A stretch of DNA of 64,000 bases, taken from the NCBI RefSeq assembly GCF_036924535.1, contig NZ_JAZHRT010000001.1, positions 7,316,001 to 7,380,000 on the forward strand, read 5' to 3'. The first letter of the stretch is position 1; each line of letters opens with the position of its first letter. The position numbers were made by a program, and so were the translations under genes. Below, in pieces: positions 1 to 8,315 of this stretch. The notes beneath the pieces were generated by a model, which had not been told where the DNA came from, did not search any database, and was given only the letters and a program-made list of their open reading frames with translations. The stretch comes from Bradyrhizobium sp. AZCC 2262. Its GTDB lineage: Bacteria > Pseudomonadota > Alphaproteobacteria > Rhizobiales > Xanthobacteraceae.

Positions 1-356
1 AGGATCGCCGCCTTCGCCACCCGGCTTTCGCCGTGACGGGCGATATAGTGCACCACCTCGCCGCCGCCGGTGGAATGGCCGACATGAACGGCGTTGTTCA
101 GGTCGAGATGGGCGGTCAGCGCCGCGAGGTCGTCGGCGTAATGGTCCATGTCGTGCCCGTCGGCCACCTGGCTGGAGCGGCCATGGCCGCGGCGATCATG
201 GGCGATGACCCGAAAGCCGTTGTTCAGGAAGAACAGCATCTGCGTGTCCCAGTCGTCGGCCGACAGCGGCCAGCCGTGGCTGAACACGATCGGCTGCCCC
301 TTGCCCCAATCCTTGTAGAATATCTCGATGCCGTCCTTGGTCGTGATGGTGGGCAT
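1..356 (-). CDS. Alpha/beta hydrolase, cofactor-free haloperoxidase-like (partial, cut by window edge)
   Basis: The first 118 codons of an alpha/beta hydrolase whose C-terminus lies beyond the window start. The translation begins [20 protein letters not shown] and shows the oxyanion HGWP motif near residues 27-30 and the nucleophile elbow GHSTGG with Ser95. The early HDRRGHGRS segment and the Ser elbow match the non-heme chloroperoxidase/arylesterase branch. The start is supported by a GAGGAG box about 8 bases upstream of the ATG at 354-356. The catalytic Asp and His fall outside the window, so activity cannot be judged. Substrate unknown; probably cytoplasmic because no signal peptide is visible. 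Confidence 0.85.
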   Translation of the reverse strand, partial: MPTITTKDGIEIFYKDWGKGQPIVFSHGWPLSADDWDTQMLFFLNNGFRVIAHDRRGHGRSSQVADGHDMDHYADDLAALTAHLDLNNAVHVGHSTGGGEVVHYIARHGESRVAKAAI

Positions 357-443
357 GGGGAATTCTCCTCTTGTTACGCCGTCAATGTCGATCAAGCCGG
401 CAGATGCAAGTCCGCCGGCCTCGCAGTCTTCCGCCGAATTCGA

Positions 444-944
444 TCACGCCGGCCGGAATCGCCGCCACACGCCGATGATCATGACAACGAAGAACACCAG
501 CACGATGCCTTGCACCACCGCGAACACCGGCCCGGTCGGCGGGTTGCCCGGCGCAAGCGCGGTCAAGGCCGGTATCTTGAGGAAGCTCTGGATCACCAGT
601 ACGAAGACGTTGAAATAGAGCGAGATCAGCGCCGTCAGCACATAGATCCAGCGCCAGGAGCCCGACAGCTTCATGACATAGAGCGCGATGCAGGCGATCG
701 CCAGCAGTATCAGCGAGAGGATGCCGATCATGTGCGACGGCAACAGCTTCTCGGACAGCAGCGGCGGAATCAGAAAGCCGGTGGCGCTGGTCAGTATCGT
801 GAACAAGAGGAAGATCGCAGTCAGGCCCGGCATCCGATTCGAGCCGAGCATCCCGAACATCACGACCAGGCCCGCGACGATCCCGATGAGGCTGATGATG
901 ACATGCACGAGAACAAATGTGTCCAGACTCATACCCAAGATCAT
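444..944 (-). CDS. Conserved hypothetical membrane protein
   Basis: A 166-residue hydrophobic protein with about four to five membrane segments: residues ~10-35, 42-65, 75-95, 105-125 and 140-160, ending in a basic tail (VWRRFRPA). I recognise no enzymatic motif. I chose the ATG at 942-944 because an AAGGGG box sits about nine bases upstream; an in-frame GTG at 953 and an ATG at 932 are alternatives. It lies between two alpha/beta hydrolases with clear gaps, so it is probably transcribed alone. Function unknown; integral inner-membrane protein. Confidence 0.7.
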   Translation of the reverse strand: MILGMSLDTFVLVHVIISLIGIVAGLVVMFGMLGSNRMPGLTAIFLLFTILTSATGFLIPPLLSEKLLPSHMIGILSLILLAIACIALYVMKLSGSWRWIYVLTALISLYFNVFVLVIQSFLKIPALTALAPGNPPTGPVFAVVQGIVLVFFVVMIIGVWRRFRPA

Positions 945-1089
945 GATGCGCACCCCTTTTTAGAACCCGTCTAACTTTATGGCGCTCGATATGCAATTGC
1001 TACTCACCAAACCGTGCAGCCGGCTTGCAGGACGCGCATCGGGCTCCGTCATATCGCGCAAGACTTTTGCCTAAACACCGGGCAAAGTT

Positions 1090-2034
1090 TTAGCGATTGA
1101 GAAATTCGACCAGTTTGGGAATCACCTGATCGGGGGCCTCTTCCATCAGCCAATGTCCCCGGCCTTGCACCAGCACACCCTCGACATTGGTCGCGACCAT
1201 TTTTCCTTGCTCGATCAGGAACGGACCACCGGCCTTCTCGCCTGACAGTACCAGCATCGGCATCGATAATTTGGTCTTCGCAAGGTCCGCAAATTCGACG
1301 GCGTCCTGCGGAAATGCGCGGAAAACCTCCATGCCGGCCTTCATGTGGCCGGGCCTGGCATACTCCCTCGCATAGAATTCACGATCGGCTTCGGAGACGG
1401 ATTTCGCGGCATTGGCGGCAAAATCGTTCCAGAAATGTTCGAGATAAATCCGCTCGCGGCCGGTGACCAGCGCCAGCGGCGTCTTGCCGAAGAAGTGGAA
1501 GTGCCAGAGATCGCGCAGCAGAAAGACGTTATTCCATTCGCCGACGCCGGGCAGGAACGCTTCCATCAGCACGATCCGGTCGACTTCATCAGCGTATTGC
1601 GCCGCATAGGCGTAGGCGACCATCAGTCCGATATCATGACCGACCAGCCGGATGCGATCGTACTTGAGGCTTTTCACCAATGCGTGGATGTCTTGCGCCA
1701 TCGCTTTCTTGGTGTATCCGCCTTCCGGCGCCGACGACTGGCCGAAGCCGCGAAGATCAGGCGCGATCACCGTGTGCTTGTCGGACAGTTTTGCGATCAG
1801 CGGCCGCCACATATGGCTGGTTTCGGCAAAGCCATGCAGCAGGACGACGGGATCGCCCTTGCCGGCAACCAGATAGTGCAGCTTGACGCCGTTGACTTCG
1901 GCAAATTTGCTCTGAGGCGCAGATTTGCCCTGAGGCGACTGTGCGAACGAACCGTTTGAAGGAAGCAATGCGACCGATAATGCCATCCACATGCTCGACG
2001 CGATGGCGCGTAGCGTTCTCGGTAGGCATTGCAC
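1090..2034 (-). CDS. Secreted alpha/beta hydrolase, epoxide hydrolase/dehalogenase-like
   Basis: A 314-residue alpha/beta hydrolase with an N-terminal signal sequence (hydrophobic ~residues 10-30, then SFAQS). HGF at 67-69 is the oxyanion motif and the nucleophile elbow is GHDIG with Asp134. An Asp rather than Ser nucleophile points to the epoxide hydrolase/haloalkane or haloacetate dehalogenase group. The catalytic His is in GRGHW near the C-terminus. I used the GTG start at 2032-2034 because GAGGAA lies about six bases upstream and the signal peptide then starts correctly. Likely periplasmic or exported; substrate unknown. Confidence 0.8.
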   Translation of the reverse strand: MQCLPRTLRAIASSMWMALSVALLPSNGSFAQSPQGKSAPQSKFAEVNGVKLHYLVAGKGDPVVLLHGFAETSHMWRPLIAKLSDKHTVIAPDLRGFGQSSAPEGGYTKKAMAQDIHALVKSLKYDRIRLVGHDIGLMVAYAYAAQYADEVDRIVLMEAFLPGVGEWNNVFLLRDLWHFHFFGKTPLALVTGRERIYLEHFWNDFAANAAKSVSEADREFYAREYARPGHMKAGMEVFRAFPQDAVEFADLAKTKLSMPMLVLSGEKAGGPFLIEQGKMVATNVEGVLVQGRGHWLMEEAPDQVIPKLVEFLNR

Positions 2035-2066
2035 GTGAGATTCCTCATTCTTCGTTGAAAGAGGAA

Positions 2067-2375
2067 TCAGTAGTAGCGCGGTATCGGCCCGTTGTGTGGA
2101 GTTTTTCGCTCCGACAGATCGAACAGCACCTTGTCGACATAGCACCAGCCCCAGCCTTCCGGCGGATCGTAGCCTTCGATCACGGGATGGCTGGTCGCAT
2201 GGAAATGCGCGGTCGCGTGCTTGTTCGGCGAATCGTCGCAGCAGCCGACATGGCCGCAGGTGCGGCAGATCCGCAAATGCAGCCACTCGCTTCCGCTTTT
2301 CAGGCACTCCTCGCAACCGAGCGCGCTCGGGGTCACCGTTTGAATGCCGGCGATATGGCTGCAGCCTTTGGACAT
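2067..2375 (-). CDS. UBP-type zinc finger protein
   Basis: A 102-residue protein made almost entirely of a UBP-type (ZnF_UBP) zinc finger. Metal-ligand spacing is visible in GCEECLKSG, ICRTCGHVGCCD and HATAHFHATSHP, followed by the W-rich DPPEGWGWCYVD end typical of the fold. In eukaryotes this finger binds the ubiquitin C-terminus; bacterial stand-alone copies have no established ligand. It begins only 15 bases after the stop of the flavin oxidoreductase on the same strand, so the two are probably co-transcribed and act together. That functional link is inference. Confidence 0.85.
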   Translation of the reverse strand: MSKGCSHIAGIQTVTPSALGCEECLKSGSEWLHLRICRTCGHVGCCDDSPNKHATAHFHATSHPVIEGYDPPEGWGWCYVDKVLFDLSERKTPHNGPIPRYY

Positions 2376-2390
2376 CCTGACATCCCCTCC

Positions 2391-4097
2391 CTAGAGCGAC
2401 GGTTTCATGGCATCGGCGAGATAGCCGTGCAGTGCAGCCACCACCTGCGCCCCCTCGCCGATCGCGCCGCCGACCCGCTTGACCGAGCCCGAGCGCACGT
2501 CGCCGACCGCGAACACGCCGGGCACCGACGTTTCCAGCGGCGATGCCTGTTGCCCATCCTTCTGTTTGCATTGCGCGCCCGTTACCACGAAGCCGCCGCG
2601 ATCGACCATCACGCCGCAACCGTCGAGCCAGCCGGTTGCGGGATCAGCTCCGACGAACAGGAATACGTTGCGGATATCGAGCGAGTGCTCTTCCGGGCCC
2701 AGGCGGCTGCGCCAGCGCACGCGCGCCAGCGAGGCGTCGTCATCGCTTTCGAGGCCGACCAGTTCGGTGTTGAACATCAATTCGATGTTGTCAGTCGCCT
2801 CGATGCGTTCGATCAGGTAGCGCGACATGCTGGCGCCGAGCCCACCGCCGCGGATGACCATGTAGACCTTGCGTGCATGGCCGGACAGGAACACCGCGGC
2901 CTGCCCTGCAGAATTGCCGCCGCCGACCAGCACAACATCCTGACCGAGGCACAACTTTCCCTCGATCGGCGAGGCCCAGTACCAGACGCCGCGTCCCTCG
3001 AACTTCTCCAGATTTGCGATCTCGGGCCGGCGGTAGCGCGCCCCGCTCGCGACCACGACAGATTTGGCGCGCATATTCTTTCCGCAATCGGTCGCCAGCC
3101 CGAATGCGCCATCGGTGCGGCTGCAATCGAGCGATCGGATCGAAACCGGAATCAGCATGTTGGCGCCGAACTTTTGCGCCTGGTTGAACGCGCGTCCGGC
3201 CAGCGCCTGGCCCGAAATGCCGGTCGGAAAGCCCAAATAGTTTTCGATCCTGGCGCTGGCGCCGGCCTGGCCGCCGAACGCGCGCGCATCGAACACGGCG
3301 ACCGACAATCCTTCGGAAGCTGCATAGACCGCAGTAGCGAGGCCCGCCGGCCCGCTGCCGACCACGGCGACGTCGTAAAGCTTTTCATGGTTGTGCTCGC
3401 CGATCATGCCGATCGCATACGCGATCTCCGGCTCGGACGGATTGCGCAGCACCCGGCCATCGAGGCAGACGACAAGCGGCAGATCTGCGCGCGAGGTGGC
3501 ATAGCGCGCGACGAGATCGGCCGCATCCTTGTCGGTTGCGGGATCGAGCACATGGTGCGGCTGGCCGTTGCGCGCCAGAAAATTCTGCAGCCGCGCCGTG
3601 TCGCCGAGCGACGCCGAGCCGATCAGCACCGGCCCGCCGGCGCCGCCCTGGATCAGGCTGACGCGGCGCAGGATCAACGCGCGCATGATCCGCTCGCCGA
3701 GTTCGGCCTCCGCAACCAGAAGCGCGCGCAACTGATCGGGCGGGATCAGGAGCGTCTCGACGTCGCCTTCAGCATGGCCGTCGACGAGGGCGAGGCGGCC
3801 CGAGAGCTGGCCGATCTCGGCCAGAAACTGCCCCGCTCCCTGATCGATGATGGGCGTGACATGACCAAGGCCGTCGCGCTGGCTGACGGCGACTGTGCCG
3901 GACAACACCACGAACATGCCGGGACCGACTGTGCCGGTTTCAAACAGGGCTTCGCCATCCCTGTAGCTTCGCGGCACCCCGAACCGGCGCATGCGCTCGA
4001 TTTCCTGAGGCGTCAGGACCGGGAAGGTCTGCTCGTGACGCGGAAACGCGTAAGCATTGACGCCGGTGGCCGGAGCGGTCGTGATATCTGCACTCAT
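2391..4097 (-). CDS. cNMP-binding-domain FAD/NAD(P) oxidoreductase (thioredoxin reductase-like, no CxxC)
   Basis: A 568-residue fusion. Residues ~25-150 form a cyclic-nucleotide-binding (CRP/FNR effector) domain, ~160-235 a linker domain, and ~245-560 a thioredoxin-reductase-like two-dinucleotide flavoprotein. The FAD motif GSGPAG and the NAD(P) motif GGGNSAGQA are intact, as is the C-terminal FAD motif VFAVGDVRSG. Where thioredoxin reductases carry the redox CATC, this protein reads YWASPIEG, so the active disulfide is missing and it cannot be a classical thioredoxin reductase. The ATG at 4095-4097 gives a natural N-terminus; an upstream in-frame ATG at 4127 is less likely. Forms an operon with the downstream UBP zinc finger gene. 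Confidence 0.87.
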   Translation of the reverse strand: MSADITTAPATGVNAYAFPRHEQTFPVLTPQEIERMRRFGVPRSYRDGEALFETGTVGPGMFVVLSGTVAVSQRDGLGHVTPIIDQGAGQFLAEIGQLSGRLALVDGHAEGDVETLLIPPDQLRALLVAEAELGERIMRALILRRVSLIQGGAGGPVLIGSASLGDTARLQNFLARNGQPHHVLDPATDKDAADLVARYATSRADLPLVVCLDGRVLRNPSEPEIAYAIGMIGEHNHEKLYDVAVVGSGPAGLATAVYAASEGLSVAVFDARAFGGQAGASARIENYLGFPTGISGQALAGRAFNQAQKFGANMLIPVSIRSLDCSRTDGAFGLATDCGKNMRAKSVVVASGARYRRPEIANLEKFEGRGVWYWASPIEGKLCLGQDVVLVGGGNSAGQAAVFLSGHARKVYMVIRGGGLGASMSRYLIERIEATDNIELMFNTELVGLESDDDASLARVRWRSRLGPEEHSLDIRNVFLFVGADPATGWLDGCGVMVDRGGFVVTGAQCKQKDGQQASPLETSVPGVFAVGDVRSGSVKRVGGAIGEGAQVVAALHGYLADAMKPSL

Positions 4098-4172
4098 TGT
4101 CGTCGCCCCATAACAGAAACAGAACAAGGCAGAGAGCGTGCCAGAACGACGTGAGCGAATTTTGTCGCGATG

Positions 4173-4373
4173 CTACGCGTCCGGCTTTTCTCCGCTGGCG
4201 TCATCTAGGGAGGCGTCGGCACTTTCGGAAGATGCGCTCGCATCGCCGCGGCCGCGGGCCTGCGACTTCCGCCGCTTGAGATTTTCGCGCAACGCCAGCT
4301 TCAGCCGGTCGCGCCGTGAATCCTTCACATCCGCGCCGGACTTTTTCGCGTCCCTGTCTTGATCGCCCTTCAT
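4173..4373 (-). CDS. Small charged conserved hypothetical protein
   Basis: A 66-residue, very hydrophilic protein (MKGDQDRDAKKSGADVKDSR) with a basic central helix LALRENLKRRKSQARGRGD and an acidic Ser/Ala tail. I recall near-identical short proteins as common in Bradyrhizobium genomes, but no function is known. The composition suggests a disordered, nucleic-acid- or partner-binding peptide; that is inference only. It is the last small gene before tRNA-Thr and is oriented opposite to it. Confidence 0.7.
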   Translation of the reverse strand: MKGDQDRDAKKSGADVKDSRRDRLKLALRENLKRRKSQARGRGDASASSESADASLDDASGEKPDA

Positions 4374-4678
4374 GCCGGACCCAATAACCGTGATAGCGAA
4401 GAATAACCAAACGGTGACATCTGTGCACTGCCCATGGGAGCAGTAGCGCCGGGCGGGTCGCGTCGCTCGCCTGAACTCCAATCCCACGCATTTCGAGGTC
4501 AGGAAGAGGATATGGGAACCGGATTGGCGGGAGTTGCCCCCGTCGAAGCAGCCCGCGCCGATTTTTAGCGATTTTGCCCCCTTCCCGCCCCGTCCGCGCG
4601 CTTGCACCAGAGGGGCCCTTGTGGCAAGAACCGGCCGCCTGTAGGGGCCTTTAAGGCCGATTCCCTGATACCGGGCAT
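4374..4678. other. Intergenic region before tRNA-Thr
   Basis: About 305 bases between the small hypothetical gene and tRNA-Thr. An open frame runs antisense through the tRNA, but it has no plausible start signal and contains a segment that is simply the reverse complement of a tRNA. I see no confident promoter, terminator or repeat here. Confidence 0.5.
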
Positions 4679-4753
4679 GCTGCCGTAGCTCAGTGGTAGA
4701 GCACTCCATTGGTAATGGAGAGGTCGACAGTTCAATCCTGTCTGGCAGCACCA
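4679..4753 (+). tRNA. tRNA-Thr(GGT)
   Basis: A 75-nt cloverleaf. The acceptor arm GCTGCCG pairs with TGGCAGC (one G-T wobble), the D arm contains AGCTCAGTGGTAGAGC, and the anticodon stem CTCCA/TGGAG encloses TTGGTAA with anticodon GGT (reads ACC, Thr). The T arm contains GACAGTTCAATCCTGTC, and a genomically encoded CCA ends the gene. Its 3' 45 bases are repeated at 6508-6552, so the gene appears to have served as an integration site. Confidence 0.97.
4709..4753 (+). repeat. Direct repeat, left copy (3' half of tRNA-Thr; candidate attL)
   Basis: The 45 bases from the anticodon loop to the terminal CCA of tRNA-Thr recur without a mismatch at 6508-6552 in the same orientation. A repeat of a tRNA 3' end downstream of the intact gene is the usual footprint of site-specific integration by a tyrosine recombinase. 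Confidence 0.85.
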
Positions 4754-4982
4754 GCTTTTTAGGCCTTTTCAGCGGTTTAGCGTTTGCGTCCCATACTGGC
4801 TTCCCACACAGCGCGCCGAATAACGGGGCAGTGTTTTTCCAGTCACACGTCCACTGCTTTTGTCTCGCGAGGTCGGCGGCTGGCCTAGTGTCAGCCAAGC
4901 ATCGAAGAGGCCTGACACTGGATGGGCAGCCTGCCGGCATCAACATGACCTCGCCACAGGTCTCCGACAAAATCTTCAACCC

Positions 4983-6395
4983 CTAGGGCGCAGGCTGCAT
5001 AATGACGGATTTCCTGCCGTAGAAAGCGGCGACGCAATCGTTCGGCAGTCTCCCCGGATTGTCCGTAAGATCCTCCTGCATGAGGAGCGAGGGGCGAACG
5101 GTGCGGTTCGGAACAACGATATCATTTTCCCCGGAGAGGGCGATCGAAGCGTGGCGATGTACGCTTTCGAGCCAGAAGGTGTTGAACGTGGGCCGCTCCG
5201 TTTTGAGGATGGCCATGGTGGGACTGCCAAGCAGATGTACGCAGAGCAGCGCAGAAAGGATGATCCCAGCCGTCTGCATCTGAAGCGGTCGGCTCGGCAG
5301 GAACTGCCCGGCAAATCGCGCAATGCCCGCGACGGAAATCGTCAAGCTTGCGATGATAAAAACCTCGATCTCGTTCCGCGCCCGCAGCGCGAGCAATTCG
5401 CCGGTGGCATAATAGGCAATGAAAAAGGTGATGAAGCTGCACAGCAAGAATAGGGCTGGGATTCCGATCACCACCACGGCGGCGGGAAGCAGCCGGACCG
5501 GCTTCGGCGACATCACGAAGATGGATACGGTGGCAACGATCCCGAGCCATGCGATGATGGTCGGTTGCCCGATCAGTATCATCAAGTCAAAGGCGAAATA
5601 GTTGATAGCACCGTCGATCGAGGGCCAAATCCGCCCCCCGGCCGGATACAGCGATATCCGGACTAGGTTGCCGGGCGCGGCGAGGAGGACGAGGAAGCCC
5701 GCCAAGGTGCATGCCCCGAGAATCGCGTGGCGACGAAACTCCGTGAAGCCGCGGGCGGCGAACGAAATGCCGATCACTGCCATGATCCATACGGGCGTGA
5801 ATTCGTTGCAGGTTGCCGCAAGGAAGCAAAGTGCACCGAGAACGGCGATCTGCCGGGTGGAAAGCTGAGCGCCAGCCATCGCGTTTACGGTGAGTTCGGT
5901 AAGGACGACCAGCACCATGGCGGCCGGCACGAGATAGCAGGCAATGCCAGGAAGCCACAGAAACATCTCACGGAAGCTAACAGCGTTGACGCCAATCGTC
6001 GCTGCGAAGGTGGCGCTGAGAAATAAAAGCAGCGACCCCGGAATCGCCGGCCACAATCTGTTGCAGACGCATGCGGATACTGCAATGAAGGCGAGCAGGG
6101 ACCAGAACATCATTAAGGGATAGACGATGAACATATCGAGCGGGATTGCGCGCGAGAGCATCGCCGGCAGCGTCATGATGACCATCGGAAGGATGCGGCC
6201 GATCGCTGTCTTGTAGAAGAGGGCGACCGTCCCGAAGAGTCCATCGACGGCGTAGTGATAGGAAAAACAGAAATCGTCGGTCTCGGGCGAGGCGTAGAGC
6301 GCCGTCACGGCGAGCCTGAATAGAACAAGAAGCGGCAGCACGGATGCTGCCAGCAAAAGCGCAGTATGTAATCGTTTCATTGATTTAGCGTGCAT
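4983..6395 (-). CDS. Polytopic membrane protein, DUF6056/GT-C glycosyltransferase-like
   Basis: A 470-residue protein with roughly ten to twelve membrane spans. It has an early luminal segment SPETDDFCFSYHYA with a DD-type acidic motif and a later YKTAIGRI segment, the layout of DUF6056/GT-C-like membrane proteins that act on lipid-linked sugars. The catalytic assignment is a resemblance only. The C-terminal ~80 residues are soluble. I chose the ATG at 6393-6395 because TAGGAAT lies nine bases upstream; an ATG at 6380 is also possible. It is the only cargo between the tRNA-Thr repeats and is isolated from the core genes, consistent with acquisition by transfer and a possible role in surface polysaccharide variation. 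Confidence 0.65.
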   Translation of the reverse strand: MHAKSMKRLHTALLLAASVLPLLVLFRLAVTALYASPETDDFCFSYHYAVDGLFGTVALFYKTAIGRILPMVIMTLPAMLSRAIPLDMFIVYPLMMFWSLLAFIAVSACVCNRLWPAIPGSLLLFLSATFAATIGVNAVSFREMFLWLPGIACYLVPAAMVLVVLTELTVNAMAGAQLSTRQIAVLGALCFLAATCNEFTPVWIMAVIGISFAARGFTEFRRHAILGACTLAGFLVLLAAPGNLVRISLYPAGGRIWPSIDGAINYFAFDLMILIGQPTIIAWLGIVATVSIFVMSPKPVRLLPAAVVVIGIPALFLLCSFITFFIAYYATGELLALRARNEIEVFIIASLTISVAGIARFAGQFLPSRPLQMQTAGIILSALLCVHLLGSPTMAILKTERPTFNTFWLESVHRHASIALSGENDIVVPNRTVRPSLLMQEDLTDNPGRLPNDCVAAFYGRKSVIMQPAP

Positions 6396-6507
6396 TGATC
6401 GGATTCCTAACACCACAACCACTCCGCGAGCAAGAACGTGGTGCGTTGCTGGAAAGCCACGGCGGCATGGCCGATCTCAAAAGCCGACACAGGCTCAATT
6501 CATCTCC

Positions 6508-6552
6508 TTGGTAATGGAGAGGTCGACAGTTCAATCCTGTCTGGCAGCACCA
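6508..6552 (+). repeat. Direct repeat, right copy (truncated tRNA-Thr 3' end; candidate attR)
   Basis: Identical over 45 bases to the 3' half of tRNA-Thr at 4709-4753, ending in CCA. There is no matching 5' half upstream (the sequence before it is AATTCATCTCC), so it is not a functional tRNA gene. Confidence 0.85.
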
Positions 6553-6617
6553 TCCATTCGAACAAGAAAGCCGCTTGTTCGCAATTTGAACGCGGTTCTT
6601 GTGCGGGTAAGCGGCAC

Positions 6618-7601
6618 TCAGGATTTTTTCCCCGGCTTGGCGCCAACGCGGACTGCAGGGCTTACGAGGACTTCACGTCTCTGAGTTTTGCGCCATTGAG
6701 CCGGCGTGACGCCCATGTGGCTCTTGAAGGCGCGCTGGAAGGCCGCTTCGGATTGGTACCCGACCGCCTCCGCTACGCCGCCGGTGGAAAGGGACGATCT
6801 CTTCAGTTCGTTCGCTGCCAGCGTCATCCGAATGTCGGTCAGGAGATCGCTGGCTGATCTTCCGAGCTTCTCCTGGAATTGGCGGGCGAGCGTGGCCCGA
6901 GACATGTTGCACAGTCGCGCGAGCTCCGGCAACGACCATGCCCGCGCTGGCTCGTTGAATAGAGCGACCACCGCCGGCGCCAGACGCGGTTGCGCGGCCA
7001 ACGCGAGGAAACCTTGCGGTGCTTCATCCATCTCGCTGGCGAGCCGCAGCACTAGCGCGAACATCGCGGTCGACAGCGCGTTGAGCATCGCACGGCCACC
7101 CAGGAGATCGCCTGCGGACTCACCACGCATCAGGGAGACCAGACCTGCAAGCTGCCCGCCAGCCTCGTTCTGTCCGGCGTGAACGCCGACATTCACGACC
7201 AGACGCGCCGGCAAATAGCTGCGTAGCAGCCGGTCATGCGGAGGTGCAATGGCGAAGTGTCCACACAAGAGATCAAGTCGTTCGTCCGAACCGGGATTTT
7301 CGCTGATCGTGAAGTTGAGAGCCGCGCGGTTGCGGGCTGGCAGGGGCGCGGTGCCACTGCCGTCGTGCATGACGTGACGAGGATTGCCGGGAAGCAGCAG
7401 GATGTCGCCCGCCTTCAGCCGCAGCGGTCGCCCTCCCGCCGGATCGTCCAGCGTCGCCGAGCCGGCCAGCACAGCGTGATACGGGATTTCGTTCGCTCCT
7501 CCAGGCCCCTGATCGATGCGCCATGGCGCGCCGTAAGAGCAGCGCAGATCGAGCCGCCCGCGTACGGGCATCATTTCGAACAGCCGGCTGAGCCAATCCA
7601 T
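6618..7601 (-). CDS. AraC-family transcriptional regulator with N-terminal cupin
   Basis: A 327-residue regulator. Residues ~10-195 form a cupin-type sensor (KAGDILLLPGNPRHVMHDG is the beta-barrel core) and ~215-315 the AraC DNA-binding domain with two helix-turn-helix units (LPELARLCNMSRATLARQF and VAEAVGYQSEAAFQRAFKSH). This belongs to the cupin_6-AraC group that often controls adjacent redox or detoxification genes. It is transcribed divergently from the AhpD-like/DUF417 pair across a ~130-bp gap that contains a perfect palindrome, so it probably regulates that pair and itself. The effector is unknown. Confidence 0.9.
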   Translation of the reverse strand: MDWLSRLFEMMPVRGRLDLRCSYGAPWRIDQGPGGANEIPYHAVLAGSATLDDPAGGRPLRLKAGDILLLPGNPRHVMHDGSGTAPLPARNRAALNFTISENPGSDERLDLLCGHFAIAPPHDRLLRSYLPARLVVNVGVHAGQNEAGGQLAGLVSLMRGESAGDLLGGRAMLNALSTAMFALVLRLASEMDEAPQGFLALAAQPRLAPAVVALFNEPARAWSLPELARLCNMSRATLARQFQEKLGRSASDLLTDIRMTLAANELKRSSLSTGGVAEAVGYQSEAAFQRAFKSHMGVTPAQWRKTQRREVLVSPAVRVGAKPGKKS

Positions 7602-7638
7602 GGCGATTCCTGAAAGCGACGATCTTGAGACGATGGAG

Positions 7639-7658
7639 CATATAATCGAGATTATATG
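7639..7658. promoter_or_regulatory. Perfect inverted repeat, candidate operator
   Basis: CATATAATC-GA-GATTATATG, nine perfectly paired bases per arm around a two-base centre. It lies in the divergent intergenic region, 38 bases before the AraC-family start and 75 before the AhpD-like start. AraC proteins usually use direct repeats, so another dimeric regulator is possible. Confidence 0.5.
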
Positions 7659-7732
7659 ACATTCAGTGTCTCAAATCGAGGTCCTATTGTCACTCCGCAA
7701 TCGTTCACCAACCCAAACGCAGGAGTGACACC

Positions 7733-8269
7733 ATGTCCCGTCTTTCAGTTCCGAACCTCGAAACCGACACCGGCCCGTCGGGCCAGATTCATGGCCAGAT
7801 CAAGAAGGCGATCGGCAGTGTGCCGAATACCTTCGCGGTCATCGCCGCCCACGGTCCCGCCGCCCTCAAGTCGGTCCTCGCCGCCGACGCGGTGCTCGCT
7901 GCAGGTACGCTGACGAAGCGCGACCAGGAGATCATCAAGCTCGTCATCAGCGCGGCAGGCGGCTGCGACTACTGCGTCGCCGCCCACAACCATCTTGCCA
8001 GGCTCGCCGGTGTGAAGCCGGAGGTGCTGAAGCAAATCCGCGATAGCCAGCCAACGGATGACGCCAAGCGCGATGCATTGGTCGGCTTCGTCCGCAAGCT
8101 TGCGCAATCCAGCGGCACCGTAAGCGATCAGGATTTCGCCGCCATCAAGGCTGCGGGCTACAGCGACGCTCAGCTCGTGGACATCAGCCTGGCCTTCGCG
8201 ACCACCGTCTTCACCAACGTGTTCAACCGCATCAACGACACCGAGATCGACTTCCCCGCCGTCGCGTGA
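7733..8269 (+). CDS. AhpD-like carboxymuconolactone decarboxylase-family protein
   Basis: A 178-residue all-alpha protein of the CMD/AhpD family. The redox motif is CDYCVAAH: Cys78, Cys81 and His85, preceded by the QEIIKLVISAAGG helix, matching the peroxidase-related subgroup. Such proteins reduce peroxides or recycle a partner through the CxxC thiols in the cytoplasm. An AGGAG box precedes the ATG by seven bases. It is followed by a DUF417 membrane protein and diverges from an AraC regulator; the three probably form an oxidant or electrophile response unit, which is inference from context. Confidence 0.9.
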   Translation: MSRLSVPNLETDTGPSGQIHGQIKKAIGSVPNTFAVIAAHGPAALKSVLAADAVLAAGTLTKRDQEIIKLVISAAGGCDYCVAAHNHLARLAGVKPEVLKQIRDSQPTDDAKRDALVGFVRKLAQSSGTVSDQDFAAIKAAGYSDAQLVDISLAFATTVFTNVFNRINDTEIDFPAVA

Positions 8270-8315
8270 AGCGACCGCGCCCAGTCAGATCATCTTGAAT
8301 GAAAGGACCACGACC

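Larger units (their letters stand above)
4754..6552. mobile_element. Probable decayed tRNA-Thr genomic island remnant
   Basis: The 1.8 kb between the tRNA-Thr gene and its duplicated 3' end carries a single recognisable gene, a polytopic membrane protein on the minus strand. No integrase, excisionase or transfer gene is present, so the element could not excise by itself. The likely history is insertion of a larger island at the tRNA 3' end followed by loss of most cargo and of the integrase. An alternative is a duplication of the tRNA 3' half by another route. Confidence 0.6.

Noticed and set aside
1941..4154. Antisense open frame of ~737 codons over the flavin oxidoreductase
   Set aside because: Composition (Arg/Ala/His rich) is that of antisense high-GC sequence; the opposite strand encodes a well-formed flavoprotein.
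4173..4979. A longer upstream extension of the small charged protein, running antisense through tRNA-Thr
   Set aside because: It passes through the reverse complement of a tRNA (VLPDRIELSTSPLPMEC type), the classic spurious tRNA-antisense frame; only the 66-codon 3' part has a plausible start.
6508..6552. Second tRNA-Thr gene
   Set aside because: Only the 3' 45 bases are present; the acceptor 5' arm and D arm are missing.
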